Assembly (NCBI GenBank): GCA_045221575.1 | Contig: JBGUWU010000018.1 | Coordinates: 40,917-104,916 of the forward strand | Source of the DNA: Scybalousia_A sp045221575 | Lineage (GTDB): Bacteria > Bacteroidota > Bacteroidia > Bacteroidales > P3 | Direction of reading: 5' to 3' | DNA length: 64,000 nt | In this document: positions 36,421 through 45,689 of the stretch, piece by piece | Layout of the letters: each line of letters starts with the position of its first letter | Numbering within the stretch: position 1 is the stretch's first letter | Notes under the pieces: generated by a model | Told to the model about the DNA's origin: nothing | Database searches by the model: none | Seen by the model: only the letters and a program-made list of their open reading frames with translations | Made by a program: the position numbers and the translations under genes

Positions 36421-36525
36421 TTGTTTCATTTTCGCCACTTTCCGTTTTCTTGACGCCACTTTTGATTTCTTTTTTGCCAAATCAAATCTTTGTGGCAAAA
36501 AACGACTTGTGGCAAAAAATTTTCT
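36421..36525 (+). repeat. 21-base-period repeat array upstream of the flippase gene
   Basis: Three consecutive 21-base units begin at 36421, 36442 and 36463, each ending with a CGCCACTT or TGCCAAAT block. Shorter-spaced units with TTGTGGCAAAAAA follow. The GCCAAA blocks and the TTGATTT starts match those in the array before the sugar aminotransferase gene. Confidence 0.65.
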
Positions 36526-36623
36526 TTATTTGACAGAAAAAGAAGGTGAATAAATAATTTATTTTTATTGTTTTCGTTTAGATATATGATATTATTTTGC
36601 TAAGATTCATAATAAACGAATAG

Positions 36624-38117
36624 ATGAAAAAGTTTTTTGTTGTCAATCTTCTCTTTATGCTTAGCCTAAACCTATTGATTAAATCATTTTGGATTTTAGG
36701 CATAGATAGAAGTGTGCAAAATGCTTTACCAAGTGGCGAATATGGAATATATTATGCATTGTTGAACTTCAGTTATTTGTTTAATATCATACTTGACTTT
36801 GGAATAACCAACTTCAACAATAAGACCATAGCACAAAACACATTCTTGTTAAAAAAATATTTTGCAAGAATACTTCCATTGAAACTTATTTTAGCTGGAG
36901 TGTATGTTGTAGCGGTGTTTGTTGTGGCTTTTATTGGAGGATATAAAAGTAGAGCATTCAATATGCTTATATGGTTATGTCTGTTTCAAATCTTTACTTA
37001 TTTCCTTACTTATTTTCGTAGTAATATATCTGGTCTTTTGTTGTTTAAAACAGATTCTGTTCTATCCATATTAGATAAGAGTTTAACAATTGTTTTTTGT
37101 TCTATTCTACTTTGGACTAATTTTCTAAAAGGAGATTTTAAGGTAGAATATTTTGTTTATGTTCAAGTACTAAGTATTTTTATTTCTTGCCTGGTTGCTT
37201 TTATTATTTGTTTAACAAAAACAGGTTTTATTAAACTTGCTTGGAATAAAGCTTTTATGCTTGCTATACTTAAATATGGATTTCCTTTTGCTTTGCTAAG
37301 TCTTCTTATGTCGTTCTACAATAGAATAGACAGTGTATTCTTAGAAAGATTATTAGATGACAATGGTTTTGCCGCTGGAATATATGCTTCTGGTTTTAGA
37401 CTTGTAGATAGTGCTAATATGGTTTCTTATCTTTTCTCGGTTATCTTACTTCCTTTCTTTGCTAAGTTGATAAAAGATACGAAACTATTGCCTGCCAATT
37501 TTGTCGGAGATAGAAATAAAAACATCAAAGATATTATTAAGATTTCGTTTCATCTTCTTTTAGTTCTAAGCATGGGCTTTGTTTTGGTTTCATTTCTTTA
37601 TTCTAATGAACTGATGACTCTTCTATATAACAAAAACATAGAAGAAAGTGCTGTGGTTTATCGTATTCTTTGTTTTTGTTTTATTCCTGTTTCCACAACA
37701 TATATATTCGGAACACTGCTTACAGCTAATGGTTCTATGAAAAAACTAAACATTGTTGCCGCTTGTGGAATGGTAATGAATGTTGTGCTTAATATTATTC
37801 TTGTTCCAAAGTATCAACAAAATGGTTCTGCTATTTCTTCGTTGCTTTCTCAAATAATTACTGCAATATTACAAGTTTGGATTGCAATGAAAATATTTCA
37901 AATTCGTTTTAATGCAAAGTATGTTACAAGAATTGTTAGCTTTGTTATATGTCTAACTCTTATGGCTTATTTAATCTATAATTTGGAAATGATGTGGTTT
38001 TATAGGGCGATAATAACTCTTGTTGGCATTATTATCTTAGCATTTGTCTTCAAAGTTTTCAATATAAAAGACATTACAAACTTTGTTTCCGCAGGTATAA
38101 AGGAAAAAGAACAATAA
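36624..38117 (+). CDS. polysaccharide biosynthesis flippase (Wzx-like, MATE/MVF superfamily)
   Basis: 497-aa membrane protein with twelve to fourteen helices that probably flips lipid-linked oligosaccharide across the inner membrane. Characteristic features are the YGFPFALLSLLMSFYNRID segment at mid-protein, the AAGIYASGFRLVD loop and the VNIILVPKYQQNGSAISSLL-like region typical of Wzx proteins. No glycosyltransferases adjoin it. Convergent with recR (2 bases between stops). Confidence 0.85.
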   Translation: MKKFFVVNLLFMLSLNLLIKSFWILGIDRSVQNALPSGEYGIYYALLNFSYLFNIILDFGITNFNNKTIAQNTFLLKKYFARILPLKLILAGVYVVAVFVVAFIGGYKSRAFNMLIWLCLFQIFTYFLTYFRSNISGLLLFKTDSVLSILDKSLTIVFCSILLWTNFLKGDFKVEYFVYVQVLSIFISCLVAFIICLTKTGFIKLAWNKAFMLAILKYGFPFALLSLLMSFYNRIDSVFLERLLDDNGFAAGIYASGFRLVDSANMVSYLFSVILLPFFAKLIKDTKLLPANFVGDRNKNIKDIIKISFHLLLVLSMGFVLVSFLYSNELMTLLYNKNIEESAVVYRILCFCFIPVSTTYIFGTLLTANGSMKKLNIVAACGMVMNVVLNIILVPKYQQNGSAISSLLSQIITAILQVWIAMKIFQIRFNAKYVTRIVSFVICLTLMAYLIYNLEMMWFYRAIITLVGIIILAFVFKVFNIKDITNFVSAGIKEKEQ

Positions 38118-38119
38118 TA

Positions 38120-38737
38120 TTATTTGGAATATATCTTTTCAAAAGGAACTCTATTCATTATAGAACGACCAAGAGTTATAGCATCTGCATATTCTATATT
38201 ATCACCGATAGAAACGCCTCTTGCCAAAACAGATACTTTTACATTCATATCTTTTATTATCTTATTTATATAAAAACATGTTGTATCTCCTTCCATTGTT
38301 GTGGGCAAAGCAAGAATAATCTCTTCTATATTTTCTGAACATATTCTTTGGACAAGTTCATTGATGCGAATATCTTTGGGACTTATTCCATCTATAGGAG
38401 AAATAACACCACCTAAAACATGATAAATTCCACGATATTGGTTAGTGTTTTCTATAGCCATTACATCTCTCATATTTTCTACCACACACACAACATTATG
38501 TTCTCTTTTCTCGTCTTTACAAACTTCACACTCTTCTCCATCTGAAATGGAAAAGCAATGCTTACAAAGTTTTATATCTTCAGCCATAGCAACCAAAGAA
38601 CTGACAAGTCTTTCTATTACCTGTTTGTCTTGTGCAAGCAAATGAAGGGCAAATCTTAAAGCAGTACGTTCTCCTACTCCTGGTAGTTTAGAAAATTCAT
38701 TGACAACATTCTCTAAATATACTGAAGGATATTCCAT
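38120..38737 (-). CDS. recR: recombination protein RecR
   Basis: RecF-pathway recombination mediator. The helix-hairpin-helix FSKLPGVGERTALRFALHLL (residues ~11-30), the four-cysteine zinc finger (CKHCF...CEVC) and a Toprim domain with VVCVVENMRDVMAIE follow in the usual order. 205 aa is normal. Its ATG lies 3 bases after the T9SS gene stop. Confidence 0.96.
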   Translation of the reverse strand: MEYPSVYLENVVNEFSKLPGVGERTALRFALHLLAQDKQVIERLVSSLVAMAEDIKLCKHCFSISDGEECEVCKDEKREHNVVCVVENMRDVMAIENTNQYRGIYHVLGGVISPIDGISPKDIRINELVQRICSENIEEIILALPTTMEGDTTCFYINKIIKDMNVKVSVLARGVSIGDNIEYADAITLGRSIMNRVPFEKIYSK

Positions 38738-38740
38738 TAT

Positions 38741-40627
38741 TTATCTTTGTTTTATAACTTTTGTTGAATATATCTTTGAGTCAGATGTAATAACAGTAAT
38801 TATATACATGCCATCTCTATATCTTGACAAATCATAGACATAATTTGCATTGCTTTGTTGGGTAGGATATATCTTTTCTTTTGTTCCTAAAACAGATGTA
38901 AGGTAACATTCTTTTATTTTTTCTTCTCCTACATTCACATTAACAATATCCTTTGTTGGATTAGGGTATATGGCTAATGTATTTTCTGTTAGTATATTCT
39001 CTAAACCAACAGCCTTATAACCAAAATAAGGTCTAATCATCAAGGCTCCTACTATGAAAGACTGTTCCCAAGCATCGCCTGAAGAAATTTTTGAATAAGT
39101 GTGAGAAGAAGCGTCATTATTTCTATCAAAACCAATATTAATATAATCCCCTTTATCTTTTATCTCCAAAGAAACAAAGAAAGAACCTTGTTGCAAAACT
39201 AATGGCTCAACAAGAGAATATCTTGTGAATTTATTTAGAGAATCACTTATAGGAAGAAGTCTTTCCGACTTATAAACAAGACTATTTGGCACTTGTGTCT
39301 CTCCATCGGTAGCGTCCCAAACACATAAAAAGAAATACTTTTTATCATTAGTGTCTTGATTATTTGTTTGATTAAAATAAATATCTATTGCTGCAAGAGT
39401 ATCTCTTTGACTTAATGTAAAACCTAAAGCAAGGTTACTTCCCTTTAAGGGATTGATGCCAAAACCTCCTTCACTTGTTCCATCATCATAAGCAAAGTAG
39501 TTGGAAAAAACTTGTTTAAATCTTATTGTATCATTATTTGATAAATCGTCTTGTCCTACTCCTTCCCTAACAACGTGAGTTATGGTATATTCTTCTTCTT
39601 GTGAGAGAAGAGGAAAAGCATATTGCAACGGAGGTGTTGTATGGTTAGGAGAGGTTTGAAATTCATGTGAGCTTATCAAAGGTAATATGTTTTCAAAACC
39701 TCCATCATAACTTGCCACCTCTATATTATTTTTATCTGTTATTGAATATTTATAAGAAGAAGATAGGGCTGAAGAATGTAGGTTTGCTATCTTTGTATTA
39801 AGATTTGCTTTCATCATATCTGTTCTATAATGTTTATAAGGAACAGCCGTATAATCTTTCAACAAAGAATTTGCTGGATTAACAAAAGCAATATCTCTAA
39901 AACTACTATCATTACATGACCTATTGTAATCAATATAAACGTAATCAATATTCCATTGGTCGCAGTTCATAACATAATCTGCATCAGGATTAGCATCTAA
40001 GGAAGAATAGGTAAGAAATCTAAACTTAAAGAAAGCATTAAAGTATTTATCTTCTTTTATTGGTATTAGAACATAACGAAAATATAGACTATCTGTGGCA
40101 AATAAAGAATCCACAGACATTCCTTTCATGCTCCAAACACTTGTCCATGAGTTCTCGGTTGCAGAAAAAAACTGCAAAACAAGAGAATCTTTGCTTGAAG
40201 GTTGAGAACCTATTCTCTCCCACATATTTCCTGCTCCTCCACCTGGCTGAACAAAGAAAGAAAGATAAACAGAATCAGCAACAGACAACGCTCTTGTTAT
40301 TGGACTTTGAAGAGAATCTAAACGAATAGTTTGAGAACAAAGACTATCTCCCATAAATCCGAAAGAGTTAGCATCAGGATACAGATAACCGTCTTTATCT
40401 ACAGCATCTAAAGTAACAACTCCTATACTTGGAGGAAGATATTGGTAACCTTGATTAACAAAACAATTACTACCTTCCCACAGTTCATTGTTTGGTTCGC
40501 CTGTATATGAAGAAAAGTCGTCTAAAAAAGGCAAATATTGCCCTTGTCCTTGTAAGTCAAAGACGAAAACAACACCTAATATAAGCAATATCGTATTGAA
40601 AAAAAACTTCTTCATCTTATTCTTCAT
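38741..40627 (-). CDS. secreted protein with T9SS sorting domain, function unknown
   Basis: 628 aa with a signal peptide, mostly beta-rich without a recognised catalytic motif, ending in a type A T9SS domain (LAIYPNPTKDIVNVNV ... STKVIKQR). An alternative start is the ATG at 40615, which sits 1 base after the PASTA gene stop; the longer frame overlaps that gene by 11 bases. It lies between the PASTA gene and recR on one minus-strand run. It resembles Bacteroidales proteins annotated only as T9SS substrates. Confidence 0.78.
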   Translation of the reverse strand: MKNKMKKFFFNTILLILGVVFVFDLQGQGQYLPFLDDFSSYTGEPNNELWEGSNCFVNQGYQYLPPSIGVVTLDAVDKDGYLYPDANSFGFMGDSLCSQTIRLDSLQSPITRALSVADSVYLSFFVQPGGGAGNMWERIGSQPSSKDSLVLQFFSATENSWTSVWSMKGMSVDSLFATDSLYFRYVLIPIKEDKYFNAFFKFRFLTYSSLDANPDADYVMNCDQWNIDYVYIDYNRSCNDSSFRDIAFVNPANSLLKDYTAVPYKHYRTDMMKANLNTKIANLHSSALSSSYKYSITDKNNIEVASYDGGFENILPLISSHEFQTSPNHTTPPLQYAFPLLSQEEEYTITHVVREGVGQDDLSNNDTIRFKQVFSNYFAYDDGTSEGGFGINPLKGSNLALGFTLSQRDTLAAIDIYFNQTNNQDTNDKKYFFLCVWDATDGETQVPNSLVYKSERLLPISDSLNKFTRYSLVEPLVLQQGSFFVSLEIKDKGDYINIGFDRNNDASSHTYSKISSGDAWEQSFIVGALMIRPYFGYKAVGLENILTENTLAIYPNPTKDIVNVNVGEEKIKECYLTSVLGTKEKIYPTQQSNANYVYDLSRYRDGMYIITVITSDSKIYSTKVIKQR

Positions 40628-41495
40628 TTACCTCATCGGTGGTAATCTGTTCTTCTATTTGTTGATTTATCCTTTCTTCTTCGGCTTTCTTGTTTTTTTC
40701 TTTGTTGAACTCGTCTATCTCTCTTTGATACTTTTTCTTTGAAGAACTCATAAAATTAAGTGAGATACTTGTTCCCAAAGTAGCAGTATTAGATAAAGGA
40801 GAATAAGATACAACTCTCATCTTATCTCTATCTTTTTCGCCATCATATTGTTTGAATCCAACATTTAAGCCAGCTTGCCACAACAACAGTTCTGCTTCTT
40901 TCTCTGTCTTACCAAGAATATTCGGAATCTTCACCACTGCAGTAGTAGAAGGCACTTCAACAATCAAATCTATTGCCTCTCCACTTTGGATATCTGTTCC
41001 CGTTTTTATGCTTTGACCTTTAAATCTTTGTTCTACAACAAAGCCATTGCCTTCTATGTCTGCACTTCTAAACATCAGAGTTCCTACTTTCAATTTTTTA
41101 TCAACAAGATTTTGAACAGCCGTTTTCAAAGATACATTAACACAAACAGGCATCTTAACTATTTCACCCGAGAAAGCGACAACAGTAACATAAATCTTTC
41201 TTCCTCGTTTTACCATACTACCTGGGTTGGGGTCCTGAGTAAGAATGGTTCCTGCTTCTAAGTCCTCTCTATAAATAGAATCTAAAACGACTATATCAAA
41301 CAAAGACATTTCCTTGTTTGACAAAACATCTTGTAGAGATTGTTCTGTTATCTTTGGAACTTCATACTCTTTGCCATGACGGGTATATATCTTTAGCAAC
41401 TGCATGACTAAAAACAACAATACAAAGAAAGATAAAACTATTAAAAGCAAATGTTTGAAGAACAACTTACTTTTTAAGAAATCTCTTAATCTCAT
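40617..41495 (-). CDS. PASTA domain protein
   Basis: 292 aa: a short cytoplasmic N-terminus, one membrane segment (about 15-38) and three PASTA repeats (about 40-250). PASTA blocks are visible at VPKITEQSLQDVLSNKEMSL, VKMPVCVNVSLKTAVQNLV and VKIPNILGKTEKEAELLLWQ. A Lys/Glu-rich tail ends it. There is no kinase domain. PASTA modules bind peptidoglycan or partners in the divisome; this stand-alone form is common in Bacteroidetes. Confidence 0.88.
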   Translation of the reverse strand: MRLRDFLKSKLFFKHLLLIVLSFFVLLFLVMQLLKIYTRHGKEYEVPKITEQSLQDVLSNKEMSLFDIVVLDSIYREDLEAGTILTQDPNPGSMVKRGRKIYVTVVAFSGEIVKMPVCVNVSLKTAVQNLVDKKLKVGTLMFRSADIEGNGFVVEQRFKGQSIKTGTDIQSGEAIDLIVEVPSTTAVVKIPNILGKTEKEAELLLWQAGLNVGFKQYDGEKDRDKMRVVSYSPLSNTATLGTSISLNFMSSSKKKYQREIDEFNKEKNKKAEEERINQQIEEQITTDEVNEE

Positions 41496-41526
41496 GGCAA
41501 AAATATTATCTTTTTATTAAACGAAA

Positions 41527-42243
41527 TTAATCTCTTCTATTTGCACCAAGATATATCATTATGTAATATAATAATGTTGCCAAAGAAGACAAAGCTGCAA
41601 TAACGTATGTATAGGCAGCAAGTTTCAAGGCTCTCTGTGCTTTAGGGTGAGTCATAGGAGAAGTTATTCCACTTCTGTCTAACCATGCTAATGCTCGTTT
41701 AGAAGCATTTATTTCCACAGGAAGAGTAACAAAAGAAAATAGAGTTGTAAGTGCAAACAGAACTATTCCCGCTAAAAGAAGTTGAGGAAAAGTATGAAGC
41801 AAAAGCATTCCTCCTAAGAGTAACCACATAACCCATCTGCTTGCAAAGCTAACTACAGGAACAAGAGAACTTCTCATTTGTAGCCAAGAATACATTGTAG
41901 CATGTTGAACAGCGTGTCCGCATTCGTGAGCAGCAACAGCGGCAGCAGCAACAGAACTACTGTTATAAACATCAGGACTAAGATTTAAGGTTTTGTTTGT
42001 TGGGTTGTAATTATCAGTAAGATGTCCTTGTATGCAAGTAACTTGTACATCATATATATCATTATCTCTTAGCATCTTCTCTGCAACTTCCTTTCCGGTA
42101 AGGTTTCCTGTGGTAGGAATCTTAGAATAGTCCTTAAAAGCTTTTTTTAACGATGAGCTAACTAACCAACTTGCAACAGCAGTACCTATAAATATTAACC
42201 AATATAAGCCATTGCCTCCCATCTTTTCAATATAGTTTTCCAT
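41527..42243 (-). CDS. zinc metallopeptidase (YugP-like, PF04298)
   Basis: 238-aa membrane-bound neutral zinc peptidase. The HECGHAVQHA zinc motif is at about residues 106-115, with membrane segments before and after it. LTGKEVAEKMLRDNDI and NLSPDVYNSSSVAAAAVAAH are family blocks. Physiological substrate unknown. Single gene upstream of the PASTA gene with a 31-base gap. Confidence 0.9.
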   Translation of the reverse strand: MENYIEKMGGNGLYWLIFIGTAVASWLVSSSLKKAFKDYSKIPTTGNLTGKEVAEKMLRDNDIYDVQVTCIQGHLTDNYNPTNKTLNLSPDVYNSSSVAAAAVAAHECGHAVQHATMYSWLQMRSSLVPVVSFASRWVMWLLLGGMLLLHTFPQLLLAGIVLFALTTLFSFVTLPVEINASKRALAWLDRSGITSPMTHPKAQRALKLAAYTYVIAALSSLATLLYYIMIYLGANRRD

Positions 42244-42342
42244 GTGTCTTTCTTTTTTTTAGATTGTTATCTTATAAAACGCTAAATATAGTTTTTTATT
42301 GCCAACAAGTTAAAATTTACTTTTCCTAAACGAAAAACAAAA

Positions 42343-42371
42343 CGAAGACTCAATGAAAGTATAAGTCTTCG
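42343..42371 (-). terminator. hutH terminator
   Basis: CGAAGACT pairs with AGTCTTCG around a 13-base loop; on the minus strand it is followed by TTTTGTTTTT. 26 bases after the hutH stop. Confidence 0.8.
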
Positions 42372-42396
42372 TCTTGATTTCTATGTTTTATTCTTC

Positions 42397-43899
42397 TTAG
42401 AATGAAAGTTTATAATCTTGTAAGAATTTAACAGACTTTTGAATTAAAGTATACATCACTTCATCGTTTTCTACAAAATGAACATTCTTTCTGTATTCTT
42501 TAACAAACTCTTCTATAGCAGGAGAAGATTTTAAGCCTGTCTCTTTTTTGCGGAAGTCCAATGCTTGAGCAGCGTTAAACAACTCTATTGCAAGTACTCT
42601 TTCTGTGTTATTTACGACACGGAATGTCTTAGTTGCAGCATTTGAACCAAAAGATACGTGGTCTTCTTGTCCTTGAGAAGAGTCTATTGTATCTACTGAG
42701 TTTGGCATACAAAGCATTTTGTTTTGATTAACTATACTTGCAGCAGCATATTGAGGAATCATAAATCCGCTATTTACTCCTGGTTTTGCAACAAGGAAAG
42801 AAGGCAGGTTGCGTTTTGCTCCTATCAGTTGATAAGTTCTTCTTTCTGAAACAGAACTTAACTCACTAACTGCAATAGCAAGGAAATCTAAATTGATTGC
42901 CAATGGTTCTCCGTGGAAGTTTCCTGCTGAAATAACCATATCTTCATCTGGGAAAACAGTAGGATTATCTGTTGCAGCGTTTATCTCTGTTGTAATAATA
43001 TCAGCAACATGGTTTATAGCATCTTTGCAAGCTCCGTGAATTTGAGGAACACAACGGAAAGAATAAGGGTCTTGTACATGTTCTTTATGGCGTTTGATTA
43101 TCTCACTACCTTCTAACAAAGAACGGATACGTCTTGCTGTTGCAAGTTGTCCTGCATGAGCTCTTACCAAATGAACATTATCATAGAATGGTTCTATTCT
43201 TCCATCAAAAGCTTCCAAACTTACAGTCATAATAAGGTCAGCAAGCTTTGACAAACGTTTTGCTTTAATGATAGAATACATTGCAAAAGCACCCATAAAC
43301 TGAGTTCCGTTCAACAAAGCTAAACCTTCTTTACTTTGAAGCTCTATAGGTCGCCAATTCATTTGTCTGTTCAACTCTTCTCCGCTTATACGTTTGCCTT
43401 TATAATCTACTTCACCTAAGCCAAGAAGAGGTAAGCACATATTAGCCAAAGGTGCTAAATCGCCACTTGCTCCTAATGAACCTTGTTGATAAACCACAGG
43501 ATAAATATCATTATTAAAGAAATCAACTAAACGTTGTACTGTAACAAGTTGAGTTCCTGAATGACCGTATGAAAGAGATTGAATCTTGTTTAGAAGCATT
43601 AGTTTAACAACTTCTTGAGGTACTTCCTCGCCACAACCACAAGCGTGAGACATCACAAGATTCTTTTGCAGTTGAGAAAGTTGTTCTTTGCTGATAGATA
43701 TATTACATAAAGAACCAAAGCCTGTTGTTACTCCATAGATAGGCTCTTTTTGATTCTCCATTTTCTTATCAAGATACTCTCTGCACTTTACTATACGTTT
43801 TTTGCTTTCTTCTGATAATTCAAGTTTATAACCTTTTTCCATTATCTCGCTTACTCTTTCTAAAGTAAGCAACTCAGGTGAAATATGATGAATTTCCAT
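42397..43899 (-). CDS. hutH: histidine ammonia-lyase
   Basis: Deaminates histidine to urocanate. The MIO cofactor is formed from Ala-Ser-Gly at about residues 144-146 in GSLGASGDLAPLANM. Other active-site blocks are YGVTTGFGSLC near residue 55 and NQKMLCMPNSVDTIDSSQGQ-type sequence near 380. 500 aa is full length. No hutU, hutI or ftcD adjoins it. Own promoter and terminator. Aromatic ammonia-lyase activity on other amino acids cannot be excluded from sequence alone. Confidence 0.92.
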   Translation of the reverse strand: MEIHHISPELLTLERVSEIMEKGYKLELSEESKKRIVKCREYLDKKMENQKEPIYGVTTGFGSLCNISISKEQLSQLQKNLVMSHACGCGEEVPQEVVKLMLLNKIQSLSYGHSGTQLVTVQRLVDFFNNDIYPVVYQQGSLGASGDLAPLANMCLPLLGLGEVDYKGKRISGEELNRQMNWRPIELQSKEGLALLNGTQFMGAFAMYSIIKAKRLSKLADLIMTVSLEAFDGRIEPFYDNVHLVRAHAGQLATARRIRSLLEGSEIIKRHKEHVQDPYSFRCVPQIHGACKDAINHVADIITTEINAATDNPTVFPDEDMVISAGNFHGEPLAINLDFLAIAVSELSSVSERRTYQLIGAKRNLPSFLVAKPGVNSGFMIPQYAAASIVNQNKMLCMPNSVDTIDSSQGQEDHVSFGSNAATKTFRVVNNTERVLAIELFNAAQALDFRKKETGLKSSPAIEEFVKEYRKNVHFVENDEVMYTLIQKSVKFLQDYKLSF

Positions 43900-43957
43900 A
43901 ATATATTTTATTTATTAATTAAATTACTCTTTGTTTTGTTTTTCATTTGTTGGCTTG

Positions 43958-43965
43958 CAAAATTA
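43958..43965 (-). promoter_or_regulatory. -7 promoter box (TAATTTTG) for hutH
   Basis: Exact TAnnTTTG match on the minus strand, 58 bases before the hutH ATG. Confidence 0.55.
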
Positions 43966-44056
43966 CAAATATTTATTCAATTTGAATTATCTACTGCATA
44001 AAAAAAACAACTTTTTGTAATACAGTGTTTAATTTAAAAACATTTCTTAGATATTT

Positions 44057-44390
44057 TTATTTTATTGACTTAGTGCTAACAAGTTCTTTATATAAAGTAA
44101 GACCTTTTACTGTTAGTAAATATTTTTGACGAGGGTGATGTGGATTATTTGGATAAAGTTGTTGTACATAACCTTCATTAATAGCAGGAGTGAGAGAATA
44201 TTCTATAAAGTTCATTCTATCTTTCAACCCTATAACATGCAACATTTCTTTAATGGATTTTTGTTCATATCCTAATGCTAAAACAACTCTTTTAATGTTG
44301 ATATTATTTGTATGAATTAAGTCTTTTTTAGAAGTTGCAGGGGTAGTTGCAGGGGTAGTTACAGGGGTGTCTTTTGTTTGCTCTCCCGCG
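44057..44390 (-). pseudogene. 3' fragment of an ATP-binding/AlbA-type transcriptional regulator
   Basis: About 110 codons with no start. They begin near GEQTKDTPVTTP, run through a threonine/proline linker (TTPATTPATS) and end in a winged-helix domain (IEYSLTPAINEGYVQQLYP ... YLLTVKGLTLYKEL). This resembles the C-terminus of RecG-like/AlbA-2 ATP-binding regulators found in Bacteroidales. Its 5' part is absent: upstream, the DNA is the atpG 5' end in a different frame. Probably a rearrangement scar. Confidence 0.65.
44335..44370 (-). repeat. three 12-bp tandem repeats (GTAGTTGCAGGG)
   Basis: The plus strand reads AGTTGCAGGGGTAGTTGCAG and onward in three near-identical 12-base steps. On the minus strand they code for the TTPA/TTPV linker of the broken regulator. 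Confidence 0.8.
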
Positions 44391-44562
44391 GATAAATTAG
44401 GTTGTTCGCTTCATTCATAAGTTGAGAATAAGGTCTTAGCTGCACTATAGCTCCTTGAGACTTACGCAGCTTAGCTGCTGAAACCATCTTCATAGCAGAT
44501 GTTATCTGCTTGGTAGATGATACAGAAGAAATTCTGTTACGTATTTCCTTTAAATTTGCCAT
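44359..44562 (-). pseudogene. atpG: 5' fragment of atpG (ATP synthase gamma subunit)
   Basis: The first ~56 residues are clearly the F1 gamma N-terminal helix: NLKEIRNRISSVSSTKQITS followed by AMKMVSAAKLRKSQ and a helix ending near EANNLI. The match stops at about 44394, after which an unrelated frame adds YPRESKQKTPL and a stop. Complete gamma subunits have about 290 residues, so some 80 percent is missing. It keeps a promoter box at 44583-44590. An intact copy would have to exist elsewhere if the ATP synthase is functional; otherwise an assembly join is possible. Confidence 0.85.
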
Positions 44563-44582
44563 AATATACCATTATCAAACTG

Positions 44583-44590
44583 CAAAATTA
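44583..44590 (-). promoter_or_regulatory. -7 promoter box (TAATTTTG) before the atpG fragment
   Basis: Exact TAnnTTTG match on the minus strand, 20 bases before the atpG ATG. Confidence 0.5.
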
Positions 44591-44910
44591 CGAAATTATT
44601 TGAATAATAAAGAAAAAATAGAGTTTTTGTAAAGAAATAGCGGGAATAAGATGATAATTTTTTATATGATAGTTTTACATTTCTCTGGCAAAGTTGCAAA
44701 TAATCTTTCTTGATCTATGATTGCGGACACCTTCTAAATCAAAAAAAACGACTAAAATATAAGAGGCTTAGGCATTAGTTTCCCAAAATAGACTTAAATT
44801 TAGTAAATCAGCCAATGTCATATTGCGGACAAATATAGTTATTCTATTTTAATAGATCCGAGATTTCTATATGGAATAGTTAGTGCAAAGTAATTTATTT
44901 GAAAAATTAA
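44591..44910. other. non-coding spacer with direct repeats
   Basis: No gene. Contains ATTGCGGACA twice (44720-44729 and 44822-44831, 102 bases apart) and a 29-base segment (44679-44707) that matches 48681-48709 in 25 positions. On the minus strand a short interrupted frame (MTLADLLNLSLFWETNA, stop) suggests a mobile-element remnant, but no family was recognised. Confidence 0.5.
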
Positions 44911-45672
44911 TTATAATGCATGGTATGTACTAAATTTGAATTCTTGCCATGATGGGTTCTTAGAATATTGTTCTTTATTGTTTATACACTTCAAACTTTT
45001 TTCATTAATCCAAGAATAAAGTTCAAATATTGGAATATTAAATCTTAAATACGCTAATAAGTTTGAAATGCAAATATATTCTGTGCTTTCTTCAATATGG
45101 TCTGTGTCTTTAACTCTCATCATGATAATTGCTTTTAGAGAGTTTCTTATATTAAGACTCTCCCTCTTTTTAGAATCTGATTGAACTATAATTCTATACT
45201 CATTTTCATATTTCCAATCTGTAAATTTCTTAAAGAATATCTCATCAATAACATTTGCATCATCTAAACTTTTCCAATTAGAAACATCGTCAGTATATTT
45301 AATTTTCTTACGAGTGTACCTACTGTCATTTTTTATACTATCTAATAAAATTTCTTTATCAAAAACCAAACAAACACCAAATCCTTTTTCTGCATAATGT
45401 CCCCACATAGAAGACAACTCAAATCCCTTTATATTTTGGTTAATATCCATTGTAAAAGATAATTGTTGATATTTCTCTATATCTTTAATCCTTTGTTGTT
45501 CTTTGCTATCATCCTCAAGATTACTGTGACAAAAGATTCTCATTGCTTCATTAATATCATTCATGTTAGAATATTTTCCAAATAAAAGATTCTGTGATAA
45601 TAATATCTTAAAAGCTGAGTCGTACTTTGTAAAATGGTATAAATTCTCTGATTCAAATATTCCCTTTGCCAT
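44911..45672 (-). CDS. DUF2971 family protein
   Basis: 253 aa matching DUF2971: an opening LYHFTKYDSAFKILLSQNLL and FGKYSNMNDINEAM, then MWGHYAEKGFGVCLVFDKE near residue 95 and a KYENEYRIIV strand. Family function is unproven; members often sit in accessory or defence-like regions. No signal peptide or membrane segment. Last gene of a four-gene run; it starts 17 bases after the membrane-protein gene. Confidence 0.85.
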   Translation of the reverse strand: MAKGIFESENLYHFTKYDSAFKILLSQNLLFGKYSNMNDINEAMRIFCHSNLEDDSKEQQRIKDIEKYQQLSFTMDINQNIKGFELSSMWGHYAEKGFGVCLVFDKEILLDSIKNDSRYTRKKIKYTDDVSNWKSLDDANVIDEIFFKKFTDWKYENEYRIIVQSDSKKRESLNIRNSLKAIIMMRVKDTDHIEESTEYICISNLLAYLRFNIPIFELYSWINEKSLKCINNKEQYSKNPSWQEFKFSTYHAL

Positions 45673-45689
45673 AATTGTATAACGAAATT

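Noticed and set aside
44359..44562. A short independent gene of 67 codons
   Set aside because: Its first 56 residues are clearly the start of ATP synthase gamma, so it is a fragment, not a separate small gene.
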